Shown one piece after another: positions 33,761-41,613 of a stretch of DNA of 64,000 nt; within the stretch, counting starts at the first letter, position 1, and every line of letters starts with the position of its first letter. The DNA comes from an uncultured Oscillospiraceae bacterium (GTDB lineage Bacteria; Bacillota; Clostridia; Oscillospirales; Ruminococcaceae), in NCBI GenBank assembly GCA_900539695.1, contig UQDG01000002.1:105230-169229 (forward strand), read 5' to 3'. The notes under the pieces were generated by a model that was given only the letters and a program-made list of their open reading frames with translations, was not told where the DNA came from and did not search any database. Made by a program: the position numbers and the translations under genes.

Positions 33761-34090
33761 TTATATTTTACGAAGCATTAAAAGTCCGGCCGAACAGATC
33801 AGGATCAGCCCGATCACACCTGCCAGATACATCACCGGGAAATCCCCGGTCGCGGGGGTCTGGGCGGGGGCTGCGGTAGCCGTGGGGGCTGTCGCGGCCT
33901 GCTCACCGACCACATCCACCTTGGCGGGGTTTTCCTTCACCTGCACCGGCTCACTTTTCTGGGTGCGGGAGGTAGAACTGGTGGGGGTCGCCGTGGCGGC
34001 ACTGGCCGCGGTGCTGCTGTTCAGTGCGCCGCAGGCAGCAAATAAAACGACAAGCGCCATAAAAAATGCAGCGCATAAAAAGCGTTTCAA
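33761..34090 (-). CDS. Small secreted protein with a C-terminal sorting signal, probable class B sortase substrate
   Basis: The 109 residues have a signal sequence (1-20), a Ser/Thr/Ala/Pro-rich middle, and a C-terminal signal TPATGD (about 79-84), hydrophobic stretch VMYLAGVIGLILICSAGLLM and basic LRKI. This is the LPxTG-like architecture with the variant PxTG expected for clostridial class B sortases. A cysteine at the end of the signal sequence (LFAACGA) also resembles a weak lipobox, so the N-terminus could instead be lipidated. It has a strong promoter upstream and a terminator before the sortase gene. No functional domain is visible. Confidence 0.8.
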   Translation of the reverse strand: MKRFLCAAFFMALVVLFAACGALNSSTAASAATATPTSSTSRTQKSEPVQVKENPAKVDVVGEQAATAPTATAAPAQTPATGDFPVMYLAGVIGLILICSAGLLMLRKI

Positions 34091-34184
34091 CGCGAAAACG
34101 CCTCCTTAAATTCAAAGTACAAAGGCCGAGGATCGGCTATAAAAATGCGCAGAGATACACGCCATTAACATTTACGTTTTGTAC

Positions 34185-34213
34185 ATTGTACCACACAGCG
34201 CCCTTTACGTCAA
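34185..34213 (-). promoter_or_regulatory. Promoter of the sortase-substrate gene
   Basis: Minus strand TTGACG (34213-34208) and TACAAT (34190-34185) with 17-base spacing, near consensus. Confidence 0.75.
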
Positions 34214-34288
34214 GCAATCGTCACAAAAAGGTAACAAATTGGCAACAAAATCCAGCCGCCGGGCGCAGTTTCCGGCAAGATTTGCCCC

Positions 34289-34317
34289 TTGCGCCCGGGG
34301 CGTAAATGCGTTATAAT
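34289..34317 (+). promoter_or_regulatory. Promoter of the rfbADB operon
   Basis: TTGCGC (34289-34294) and TATAAT (34312-34317) with 17-base spacing, about 92 bases before rfbA. It diverges from the sortase-substrate promoter. The 318-base gap holds nothing else recognised. Confidence 0.65.
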
Positions 34318-34408
34318 AACTCTACTATTGTGCGAGATTATGCCCCAGGGGGACCTGCCCCCGTGGGATGGGCGGCGCGCACGGAATATAAAATAAGGAG
34401 TTGTAACG

Positions 34409-35293
34409 ATGAAAGGTATTATCCTTGCCGGCGGCGCCGGCACCCGACTTTACCCGCTGACGATGGTCACCTCCAAGCAGCTGCTGCCCGTTTACGACAA
34501 ACCGATGATCTACTACCCGCTGTCCACCCTGATGCTGGCCGGCATCCAGGACATCCTGATCATCTCCACCCCCACCGACACCCCGCGTTTTGAGGCCCTG
34601 CTGGGGGACGGCAGCCAGTACGGCCTGCACCTGCAGTACAAGGTACAGCCCAGCCCGGACGGCCTGGCACAGGCGTTCATTCTGGGCGAGGAGTTCATCG
34701 GCGACGACTGCTGCGCCATGGTTTTGGGCGACAACATCTTCTACGGCGCCGGTTTCTCCAAGCGGCTCAAGGGCGCTGCAGCCAACGCCGCCGCCGGCCG
34801 CAGCACCGTGTTCGGCTACTTTGTCAACGACCCCGAGCGTTTCGGCGTTGTCGCCTTTGACAAGGACGGCCATGCCACCTCTATCGAGGAAAAGCCCGCC
34901 GAACCCAAGAGCAACTACGCCGTCACCGGCCTGTATTTCTACAACAAGGACGTCGTCAAGATGGCCAAGCAGGTCAAGCCCAGCGCCCGCGGCGAACTGG
35001 AGATCACCACCCTGAACCAGATGTACCTGGACGAGGGCAAGCTGGATGTGCAGCTGCTGGGCCGTGGCTACGCCTGGCTGGACACCGGCACGATGGACTC
35101 TCTGGTGGAAGCTGCCACCTTTGTGCAGACCGTCGAGCAGCGCCAGGGCATTAAGATCTCGGCTCCCGAGGAGATCGCCTACAAGTACGGCTGGATCACC
35201 AAGGAGAAACTGCTGGAAAGCGCCGCCCGTTACGGCAAGAGCCCCTACGGCCAGCACCTGAAGAACGTGGCCGACGACAAGCTGCAGTACTAA
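34409..35293 (+). CDS. rfbA: Glucose-1-phosphate thymidylyltransferase
   Basis: The 294 residues start [17 protein letters not shown], the nucleotide-binding loop, then [20 protein letters not shown] and VLGDNIFYG with the metal Asp. [12 protein letters not shown] and [16 protein letters not shown] are typical of RfbA/RmlA. It couples dTTP and glucose 1-phosphate to dTDP-glucose, the first step of dTDP-rhamnose synthesis. It is the first gene of rfbA-rfbD-rfbB, with AAGGAG ahead of the ATG. Confidence 0.97.
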   Translation: MKGIILAGGAGTRLYPLTMVTSKQLLPVYDKPMIYYPLSTLMLAGIQDILIISTPTDTPRFEALLGDGSQYGLHLQYKVQPSPDGLAQAFILGEEFIGDDCCAMVLGDNIFYGAGFSKRLKGAAANAAAGRSTVFGYFVNDPERFGVVAFDKDGHATSIEEKPAEPKSNYAVTGLYFYNKDVVKMAKQVKPSARGELEITTLNQMYLDEGKLDVQLLGRGYAWLDTGTMDSLVEAATFVQTVEQRQGIKISAPEEIAYKYGWITKEKLLESAARYGKSPYGQHLKNVADDKLQY

Positions 35294-35314
35294 GCGCAGA
35301 ACAGGGGAGTTATC

Positions 35315-36220
35315 ATGAAGATTTTAATTACCGGCTGCCGCGGCCAGCTGGGTACCGAGCTGCAAAAGCAGCTGGCTGCCGAGAGCTGCGTCCTCGGCCC
35401 GCTGCCGGAGCGGCTGCGCAAGGCTACCATCATCCCCGTGGATGTGGATGAACTGGACATCACCGACCGTGAAGCGACCATCAACTATATCCGCCGCCAC
35501 CAGCCTGAGACTGTCATCAACTGCGCGGCTTTCACCAATGTGGACGGCTGCGAGATCTCCCGCGATGCGGCCTACAAGGTAAACGCTCTGGGACCCCGCA
35601 ACCTGGCCCTGGCCTGTGAGAAGGTCAACGCCCGCCTGATCCATGTTTCTACGGACTATGTGTTCCCCGGTGTCGCCAACGGCGGCATCGCCCTGGACGA
35701 GTGCGCCGTGCCCGCGCCTATCTCGGCCTACGGCCAGACCAAGCTGCTGGGCGAGCAGTATGTCGAGCGGTTCTGCCGCCGCCATTTCATCGTGCGCACC
35801 GCCTGGCTGTACAGCTACTATGGAAAAAACTTTGTCAAGACCATGGTCCGCCTGGGCAAGACCCACGACGAGATCACCGTTGTCAATGACCAGCTGGGCA
35901 ACCCCACCAACGCGGTGGACCTGGCCTACCACATCCTCAAGCTGGCCGTCAGCCACGATTACGGCATCTACCACTGCACCGGCAACGGCATCTGCAGCTG
36001 GTATGATTTTGCTTCCGCCATCATGAAGGAAGCCGGCCTGCCCTGCAAGGTGAACCCCTGTACCAGCGCCGAGTACGCCGCTGCCAACCCCGCCAGCGCC
36101 AGCCGCCCCGCCTGGAGCGCCCTGGAGAACCGCATGCTGCGCTGCACCGTCGGCGACGAGATGCGCGACTGGCAGGATGCCTTACACGATTTCTTTGCAA
36201 ACTGGAACGGAGAATTATAA
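35315..36220 (+). CDS. rfbD: dTDP-4-dehydrorhamnose reductase
   Basis: The 301 residues have the Rossmann loop KILITGCRGQLGTEL, HVSTDYVFPG and the catalytic YxxxK in YGQTKLLGEQ. DWQDAL near the end is also typical of RfbD/RmlD. It reduces dTDP-4-dehydro-L-rhamnose to dTDP-L-rhamnose with NAD(P)H. It lies 21 bases after rfbA and 3 bases before rfbB, with GGGAG ahead of its ATG. The epimerase RfbC, which makes its substrate, is not encoded here. Confidence 0.96.
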   Translation: MKILITGCRGQLGTELQKQLAAESCVLGPLPERLRKATIIPVDVDELDITDREATINYIRRHQPETVINCAAFTNVDGCEISRDAAYKVNALGPRNLALACEKVNARLIHVSTDYVFPGVANGGIALDECAVPAPISAYGQTKLLGEQYVERFCRRHFIVRTAWLYSYYGKNFVKTMVRLGKTHDEITVVNDQLGNPTNAVDLAYHILKLAVSHDYGIYHCTGNGICSWYDFASAIMKEAGLPCKVNPCTSAEYAAANPASASRPAWSALENRMLRCTVGDEMRDWQDALHDFFANWNGEL

Positions 36221-36223
36221 ATT

Positions 36224-37288
36224 ATGAAAACCTATCTTGTTACCGGCTGTGCCGGTTTCATCGGCTCCAACTTTGTGCATTACATGCTGGAGAAGTACGA
36301 GGACATCCGCCTCATCAATCTGGACAAGCTGACCTACGCCGGCAACCTGGAGAACCTGCAGGACATCGAGGGCGACGCCCGCCACATCTTCGTGCAGGGC
36401 GACATCTGCGACAAGGCCCTGGTCACCGACCTGATCGCCAAGTATGACCCCGATTATGTCATCAACTTTGCCGCCGAGAGCCACGTTGACCGCAGCATCA
36501 AGAACCCCGAGATCTTCGTTGAGAGCAACGTGCTGGGCACCGTGAACCTGCTGCAGTGCTGCAAGGACGCCTGGTATGACGCCGCCGCCAAGACCTGGAA
36601 AGAGGGTAAGAAGTATCTGCAGGTCTCTACCGACGAAGTCTACGGCGCCCTGGGTGCCGAGGGTTACTTCATGGAAACCACCCCGCTGTGCCCCCACAGC
36701 CCGTACTCTGCCTCCAAGGCCAGCGCCGACATGTTCGTCAAGGCATTCCACGATACCTATGGCATGCCGATGAACATCACCCGCTGCTCCAACAACTACG
36801 GTCCCTATCAGTTCCCCGAGAAGCTGATCCCGCTGCTCATCAACAACGCCAAGCAGCACAAGCAGCTGCCCGTTTACGGCGACGGCATGCAGATCCGCGA
36901 CTGGCTGTACGTTATGGATCACTGCAAGGCCATCGACATGGTCGCCAACGGCGGCAAGGACGGCGAGGTCTACAATGTGGGCGGCCACAACGAGCGCCCC
37001 AACATCTTCATCGTCAAGACCGTCATCGCCCAGCTGCATGACCGCCTGAAGGACAAGGACATCAGCGAGGAGCTCATCACCCACGTGGCCGACCGTCTGG
37101 GCCACGACCGCCGTTACGGCATCGACCCCACCAAGATCAAGGAAGATCTGGGTTGGTACCCCGAGACCCCGTTTGAGAAGGGCATCGTGCTGACCATTGA
37201 CTGGTACCTGGCACACCCCGACTGGATGGCCCACGTCACCAGCGGCGACTACCAGAAATACTACGAGCAGATGTACAAAAACAAGTAA
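36224..37288 (+). CDS. rfbB: dTDP-glucose 4,6-dehydratase
   Basis: The 354-residue SDR enzyme has TYLVTGCAGFIGSNFVHYML, INLDKLTYAGNLENL (NAD-binding and substrate loop), VSTDEVYG, and the catalytic YSASKAS (YxxxK) motif. It converts dTDP-glucose to dTDP-4-dehydro-6-deoxyglucose. GGAG precedes the ATG. It completes the A, D and B enzymes of dTDP-rhamnose synthesis in one operon. A membrane protein follows 46 bases downstream. Confidence 0.97.
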   Translation: MKTYLVTGCAGFIGSNFVHYMLEKYEDIRLINLDKLTYAGNLENLQDIEGDARHIFVQGDICDKALVTDLIAKYDPDYVINFAAESHVDRSIKNPEIFVESNVLGTVNLLQCCKDAWYDAAAKTWKEGKKYLQVSTDEVYGALGAEGYFMETTPLCPHSPYSASKASADMFVKAFHDTYGMPMNITRCSNNYGPYQFPEKLIPLLINNAKQHKQLPVYGDGMQIRDWLYVMDHCKAIDMVANGGKDGEVYNVGGHNERPNIFIVKTVIAQLHDRLKDKDISEELITHVADRLGHDRRYGIDPTKIKEDLGWYPETPFEKGIVLTIDWYLAHPDWMAHVTSGDYQKYYEQMYKNK

Positions 37289-37334
37289 TTGCGCTGTGCA
37301 TTTCTCATTCTCCCAAAGGAGCACCTAATCCGAA

Positions 37335-38261
37335 ATGGCAAATTACAAAGAAGAACATATCCGCAATAACCGCCGTCTGGCACGGCAGATCGTAGGCGGC
37401 GTAGCGCTGCTGCTGGCTGTCATTGGTCTTTTCACCGTGTTTGGCTGGGTGGTCAGCCTGCTGCGCAGCGTGCTGGATGATTCCGACCGCCGCAAAGCCT
37501 ACGAGGACCGCCTGTTCGGTATGGTCATGCTGGACCCGCTGGCTTTCAGCGATGTATCCAGCGTAGACCCCGGCGTTTTCAAGCAGGCCGCCATCTGGGG
37601 CACCGTCTATCAGGTGCAGAACAGCGGCGGCAGCCTGGACCAGTACGAGCGTGACCCCGACACCGGCTCGGCCATCATCCCCAAGCTGGAGATCGACACC
37701 TACATTGCCAACCTGCTGGGGCCGGATTACACCGTGGACGACGGCGGTTTCAGCACCGACGTATTTTCTTATCAGTATGACGAGGAAAAACAGGGCTACC
37801 TGGTGCCCGTCACCAGCTCGGTGGCGCAGTACACGCCGGAAGTAGAGAAGATCTGGAAAGCGGACGGCAAGCAGTATGTGACCGTGGGTTACATTCCCAC
37901 CTCCACGAACAGTTCCTCCAACGGGGAGCTTTCACTGACCGCGCCCACCACCCCCACCAAGTATATGGATTACGTCTTCACCCAGGGCAGCAACCACGAA
38001 TGGTACCTGAGCGCCCTGCAGGAGAGTGAGATGAAACCCGAAGCCACCGCCACCCCGGCCCCCACGGCCAATGTACCGCAGGATGCCCAGAGCATGGTGG
38101 AAGACCAGCTGGGCAACGCCATGGCCGACACCAGCACCGTGCTGAACGACGATGCCGCTTCGGACACGAGCGCGGAGGAGGACACCTCCGCCGACAGCGA
38201 GGATGCCCCGGCCGAGGACGGCGGGGAAGACAGCGCTGATAGCGAATCGGCCGCCGAATAA
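37335..38261 (+). CDS. Membrane-anchored protein with acidic tail, unknown function
   Basis: The 308-residue protein has a basic start, one membrane helix (about 19-44, VGGVALLLAVIGLFTVFGWV), an extracellular or cytoplasmic globular domain (about 60-230), and a Ser/Asp/Glu-rich tail (from about 230). AAGGAGC lies before the ATG. It is cotranscribed with the rfb genes and is ended by the terminator at 38266, suggesting a role in envelope assembly. I do not recognise the domain. The tail is low complexity. No signal-peptidase site is visible. Confidence 0.72.
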   Translation: MANYKEEHIRNNRRLARQIVGGVALLLAVIGLFTVFGWVVSLLRSVLDDSDRRKAYEDRLFGMVMLDPLAFSDVSSVDPGVFKQAAIWGTVYQVQNSGGSLDQYERDPDTGSAIIPKLEIDTYIANLLGPDYTVDDGGFSTDVFSYQYDEEKQGYLVPVTSSVAQYTPEVEKIWKADGKQYVTVGYIPTSTNSSSNGELSLTAPTTPTKYMDYVFTQGSNHEWYLSALQESEMKPEATATPAPTANVPQDAQSMVEDQLGNAMADTSTVLNDDAASDTSAEEDTSADSEDAPAEDGGEDSADSESAAE

Positions 38262-38265
38262 TTTC

Positions 38266-38304
38266 AAGAGCATGTGCCTTTTGGGGTACATGCTCTTTTG
38301 TTTT
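38266..38304 (+). terminator. Terminator of the rfb operon
   Basis: A 10-bp stem (38266-38275 with 38288-38297), extended inward by GCC/GG pairing, is followed by TTTTGTTTT. Confidence 0.88.
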
Positions 38305-38322
38305 GGGGGCGATGAAAAATTC

Positions 38323-38352
38323 TTGGCATTTCCACTCCATCTATGCTATAAT
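38323..38352 (+). promoter_or_regulatory. Promoter of the Lrp/aminotransferase operon
   Basis: TTGGCA (38323-38328) and TATAAT (38347-38352) with 18-base spacing, 36 bases before the start codon. Confidence 0.75.
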
Positions 38353-38388
38353 TATCTGTATATAGCACGATTGTAGAGGTGTATCATT

Positions 38389-38868
38389 ATGGAAGAACTG
38401 CTTCGCATTTTGGAAAAAAACGCCCGTATGCCCATTGAGGATATTGCCGCCATGCTGGATAAGACCCCCACGGAGGTCGCCGCCATGATGGATGAAGCCG
38501 CCGAAAAAGGCTACATCCGCGGCTACGAGACCCTCATCGACTGGGAGCAGGCCGGGGTCAACCTGGTCGAGGCTGTGATCGAGCTGCGCGTGACCCCCCA
38601 CAAAGCCCGCGGCTTTGACGATATCGGCATGACCATCGCCCAGTTTGACGAGGTGGACACCGTGCTGCTGATGAGCGGCAGCTACGACCTGCAGGTCATC
38701 ATCAAGGGCCGCAGCTTCCAGGAGATCGCCATCTTCGTGGCCAAGCGTCTGTCCCCGCTGGACGACGTGCTCTCTACCGCCACCAGCTTTGTGCTGCGCC
38801 CCTACAAGCGCGGCGGCCGCCTGTATCTTCCTGAAGAGCCCGATGAAAGAGAGTGTACCGTCCTGTGA
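38389..38868 (+). CDS. Lrp/AsnC-family transcriptional regulator
   Basis: The 159 residues have an N-terminal winged helix-turn-helix (about 1-50, with PIEDIAAMLDKTPTEVAAMM) and a C-terminal RAM domain (about 60-145) that binds amino acids and forms oligomers. Lrp proteins control amino-acid metabolism. The stop overlaps the start of an aminotransferase gene by 3 bases, so the regulator probably responds to that enzyme's substrate or product. GAGGTG precedes the ATG. Confidence 0.9.
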   Translation: MEELLRILEKNARMPIEDIAAMLDKTPTEVAAMMDEAAEKGYIRGYETLIDWEQAGVNLVEAVIELRVTPHKARGFDDIGMTIAQFDEVDTVLLMSGSYDLQVIIKGRSFQEIAIFVAKRLSPLDDVLSTATSFVLRPYKRGGRLYLPEEPDERECTVL

Positions 38869-40043
38869 TCAACTACGATGAACTGCTTGCGCCTGCCGCG
38901 AAATCCATGCGGCCCTCAGGCATCCGCAAGTTCTTTGACCTGGCAGCCGATATGCCCCACTGCATCTCTCTGGGTGTGGGCGAGCCGGACTTCAAAACGC
39001 CCTGGAGCGTGCGCGATGCCGGCATCCGCAGCCTGGAACTGGGCCGTACCAAGTACACCGCCAACGCGGGCTTAAAAGAACTGCGCAGCGAGATCTGCAA
39101 CTACCTGGCCCGCCGGTTTGAACTGCACTATAAAGAGGAAAATGTCTTGGTCACCGTCGGCGGCAGCGAGGCCATCGATCTGACCATCCGCGCTCTGGTG
39201 CAGCCGGGGGATGAGGTCATCATCCCGGAGCCCTGCTTCGTCTGCTACGAGCCGATCACCCAGCTGACCGGCGGCGTTCCGGTGCACATTGCCACCCGCG
39301 CCGAGGATCAGTTCTGCCTGACTGCCGACCAGCTGCGGGCCGCCATTACGCCCAAGACCAAGCTACTGATCTTCCCGTACCCCAACAACCCCACCGGCGC
39401 TGTGATGAGCGCCGCCGAGATGGAGGAGATCGCCGCCGTCCTGCGGGAGACAAACGTTGTCGTATTGTCGGACGAAATCTACTCCGAATTGACCTACGGC
39501 CTCGACCGCCATGTGTCCATTGCCTCGCTGCCCGGCATGGCCGAGCGCACCATCGTAGTCAACGGCTTCTCCAAATCCTACGCCATGACCGGCTGGCGGC
39601 TGGGCTACGCTGCGGGTCCTGCGCCGCTCATCAAGGTGATGACGAAAATTCACCAGAGCTGCATCATGTCGGCCCCCACCACCAGCCAGTACGCCGCCAT
39701 CACGGCGCTGCACCAGTGCGACGACCAGATCGAGATGATGCGTGACGAATACAACCGCCGCCGCCGTTATGTAGTGAAATCACTCAACGATATGGGCCTG
39801 ACCTGCTTTGAGCCGCGGGGCGCTTTTTACGTCTTTCCGTCCATTCAGATCAGCGGCCTGACCAGCAGCGAATTCTGCGAGCAGCTGCTGCGGGAAAAGG
39901 AAGTTGCCATCATCCCCGGCAGCGCGTTCGGTGCATCGGGCGAAGGCTACGCCCGCATCAGCTACGCCTACAGCGTGGATCACCTGCAGACCGCGATGAA
40001 GCGTATCCGCGAATTTTTGCACGAACACGGATGGGAGAAGTGA
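38865..40043 (+). CDS. PLP-dependent aminotransferase, class I/II
   Basis: The GTG at 38865 overlaps the TGA of the regulator gene (GTGA) and gives 392 residues starting INYDELLAPAAKSM; an in-frame GTG at 38853 is the alternative. Fold-type I features include YTANAGLKELR, the PNNPTGAVM loop, DEIYSELTYG and the PLP lysine in FSKSYAMTGWRLGY. It is probably an aspartate/aromatic-type aminotransferase. It is coupled to the Lrp regulator and followed directly by ispE. Confidence 0.93.
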   Translation: MINYDELLAPAAKSMRPSGIRKFFDLAADMPHCISLGVGEPDFKTPWSVRDAGIRSLELGRTKYTANAGLKELRSEICNYLARRFELHYKEENVLVTVGGSEAIDLTIRALVQPGDEVIIPEPCFVCYEPITQLTGGVPVHIATRAEDQFCLTADQLRAAITPKTKLLIFPYPNNPTGAVMSAAEMEEIAAVLRETNVVVLSDEIYSELTYGLDRHVSIASLPGMAERTIVVNGFSKSYAMTGWRLGYAAGPAPLIKVMTKIHQSCIMSAPTTSQYAAITALHQCDDQIEMMRDEYNRRRRYVVKSLNDMGLTCFEPRGAFYVFPSIQISGLTSSEFCEQLLREKEVAIIPGSAFGASGEGYARISYAYSVDHLQTAMKRIREFLHEHGWEK

Positions 40044-40048
40044 GCGCC

Positions 40049-40945
40049 ATGTTAAAACGTTCCGTAACCGTGCTGGCCCCGGCCAAGCTGAACCTTTCGC
40101 TGGACGTGGTGGGCACGCTGCCCAACGGCTACCATGACCTGGACATGGTCATGCAGACCATCGATTTATACGAAAAAATCACACTGCGCCGTAGCAATAC
40201 GCTTTCGCTGACGCTGCCGGGCAGCTTTGTGCCGGTCAACGATAAAAACACCGCCATCAAGGCCGCCGTGGCCTTTTTCCGCTACACGGGGCTTTTGGCC
40301 GGTGTGGACATGACCATCTACAAGCGGGTGCCGGTGCGCGCCGGTATGGCGGGCGGCAGTGCCGACGCTGCCGGTGTGCTGGTGGGCCTGAGCGAGCTGT
40401 ACGACGCCCATCTTTCGATGAGCGAGCTGTGCGCCATCGGCGCGGGCATTGGGGCTGACGTGCCCTTTGCACTGCTGGGCGGCACCTGCCGCGTGCGCGG
40501 TGTAGGCGACCTGATGAAGGCCCTGCCGCCCTGCCCGGATTGCTGGTTCGTGGTGGCAATGCCCAGTGTGGGCGTTTCCACCCCCGAGGCCTTTGCCCGG
40601 TATGACACGATGGGCAGCCCGGTCCACCCGGACTGCGAAGCCCAGGAGCAGGCCATCCGCGCCGAGGACCTGCGCGCCGTCTGCGTTGCAGCGGGCAATG
40701 CGCTGGAGCACTGCTCCGGCGCGGTGGAGACCCCTTCCATCTGTGCCACCCTGCGGGAGCATGGTGCCCTGACCGCCCAGATGACCGGCAGCGGTGCGGC
40801 TGTATTTGGCGTGTTCGACGACGAGACCGCCGCCCGCAATGCCCTGGCCGCCTTGCGTCCCAGCTACAAACAGTGCTACCTCTGCCGCCCCACCCACGGT
40901 GGGCCGCGTGTCACGGTGCGCCGCCAGATGTTTGAGAAAAAATAG
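40049..40945 (+). CDS. ispE: 4-diphosphocytidyl-2-C-methyl-D-erythritol kinase
   Basis: The ATG at 40049 has GGAGA upstream and lies 5 bases after the preceding stop; it gives 298 residues. GHMP kinase motifs are clear: APAKLNLSLDVVG, then VPVRAGMAGGSADAAGVLVG (the ATP phosphate loop), and AQMTGSGAAVFGVF near the end. IspE phosphorylates CDP-ME in the non-mevalonate isoprenoid pathway. It is cotranscribed with the aminotransferase and followed by spoIIR. Confidence 0.96.
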   Translation: MLKRSVTVLAPAKLNLSLDVVGTLPNGYHDLDMVMQTIDLYEKITLRRSNTLSLTLPGSFVPVNDKNTAIKAAVAFFRYTGLLAGVDMTIYKRVPVRAGMAGGSADAAGVLVGLSELYDAHLSMSELCAIGAGIGADVPFALLGGTCRVRGVGDLMKALPPCPDCWFVVAMPSVGVSTPEAFARYDTMGSPVHPDCEAQEQAIRAEDLRAVCVAAGNALEHCSGAVETPSICATLREHGALTAQMTGSGAAVFGVFDDETAARNALAALRPSYKQCYLCRPTHGGPRVTVRRQMFEKK

Positions 40946-40999
40946 TTGATTCAAATGCTCCCTTTTCGCCCATACTGTCTGCGAAAGGGGAGAACTTGT

Positions 41000-41599
41000 A
41001 TGCTGAAAAAACTGGAAAAAAAGCGCCGCGTGCTGGAGCTTGGCTTTGCGCTGGGGTTCGCACTTACGGTTTTACTTACAGCTTTCGCCGCCCACCGCCG
41101 CCAGGTAGCCGACCGCGTCTGCGCCGACACGGTGCGGCTGCACATTTTGGCCAACAGCGACACGCTGGAGGATCAGCTGGTCAAGCTGCAGGTGCGGGAT
41201 GCCATTTTGGCCGCCCTGCCCGACAGCGTTTTGCAGGCCGGCACCACCACCGGAGCCGAAGCCGCCCTGCGGCAGGCGCTGCCCGTGCTGCACCAGGCCG
41301 CACAGCAGGCCTTGTACAAAGCCCACAGCCCCCAGACTGCCCGGCTGAAACTGGAACGGCTGGATTTTGCCCCGCGGGATTACGGCAGCTTCGCCCTGCC
41401 GGGCGGGCGCTACACCGCGCTGCGGGTGGAGCTTGGGGAGGGGAAAGGCCACAACTGGTTTTGTGTGCTGTACCCCGCACTCTGTGTCTCCGGTGCCCAG
41501 GCCAAGTACCCCTCCCAGGCCGAAAACGCCCTGGTGTTTGGGCGGTATGAGGTCCGGTTTGCGGTGGTGGACGCGGTGAAAAATTGGATTCAACAGTAA
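41000..41599 (+). CDS. spoIIR: Stage II sporulation protein R
   Basis: The ATG at 41000 follows AAAGGGGAG and gives 199 residues. One N-terminal membrane or signal helix (about 10-30) is followed by VRLHILANSDTLEDQLVKLQ and VRDAILAAL, then GKGHNWFCVLYPALC, which are the SpoIIR signatures. SpoIIR is made in the forespore and triggers processing of pro-SigE by SpoIIGA in the mother cell. It lies 54 bases after ispE, an arrangement seen in other Clostridia. addB follows. Confidence 0.95.
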   Translation: MLKKLEKKRRVLELGFALGFALTVLLTAFAAHRRQVADRVCADTVRLHILANSDTLEDQLVKLQVRDAILAALPDSVLQAGTTTGAEAALRQALPVLHQAAQQALYKAHSPQTARLKLERLDFAPRDYGSFALPGGRYTALRVELGEGKGHNWFCVLYPALCVSGAQAKYPSQAENALVFGRYEVRFAVVDAVKNWIQQ

Positions 41600-41613
41600 A
41601 AAAGGAACACTCC

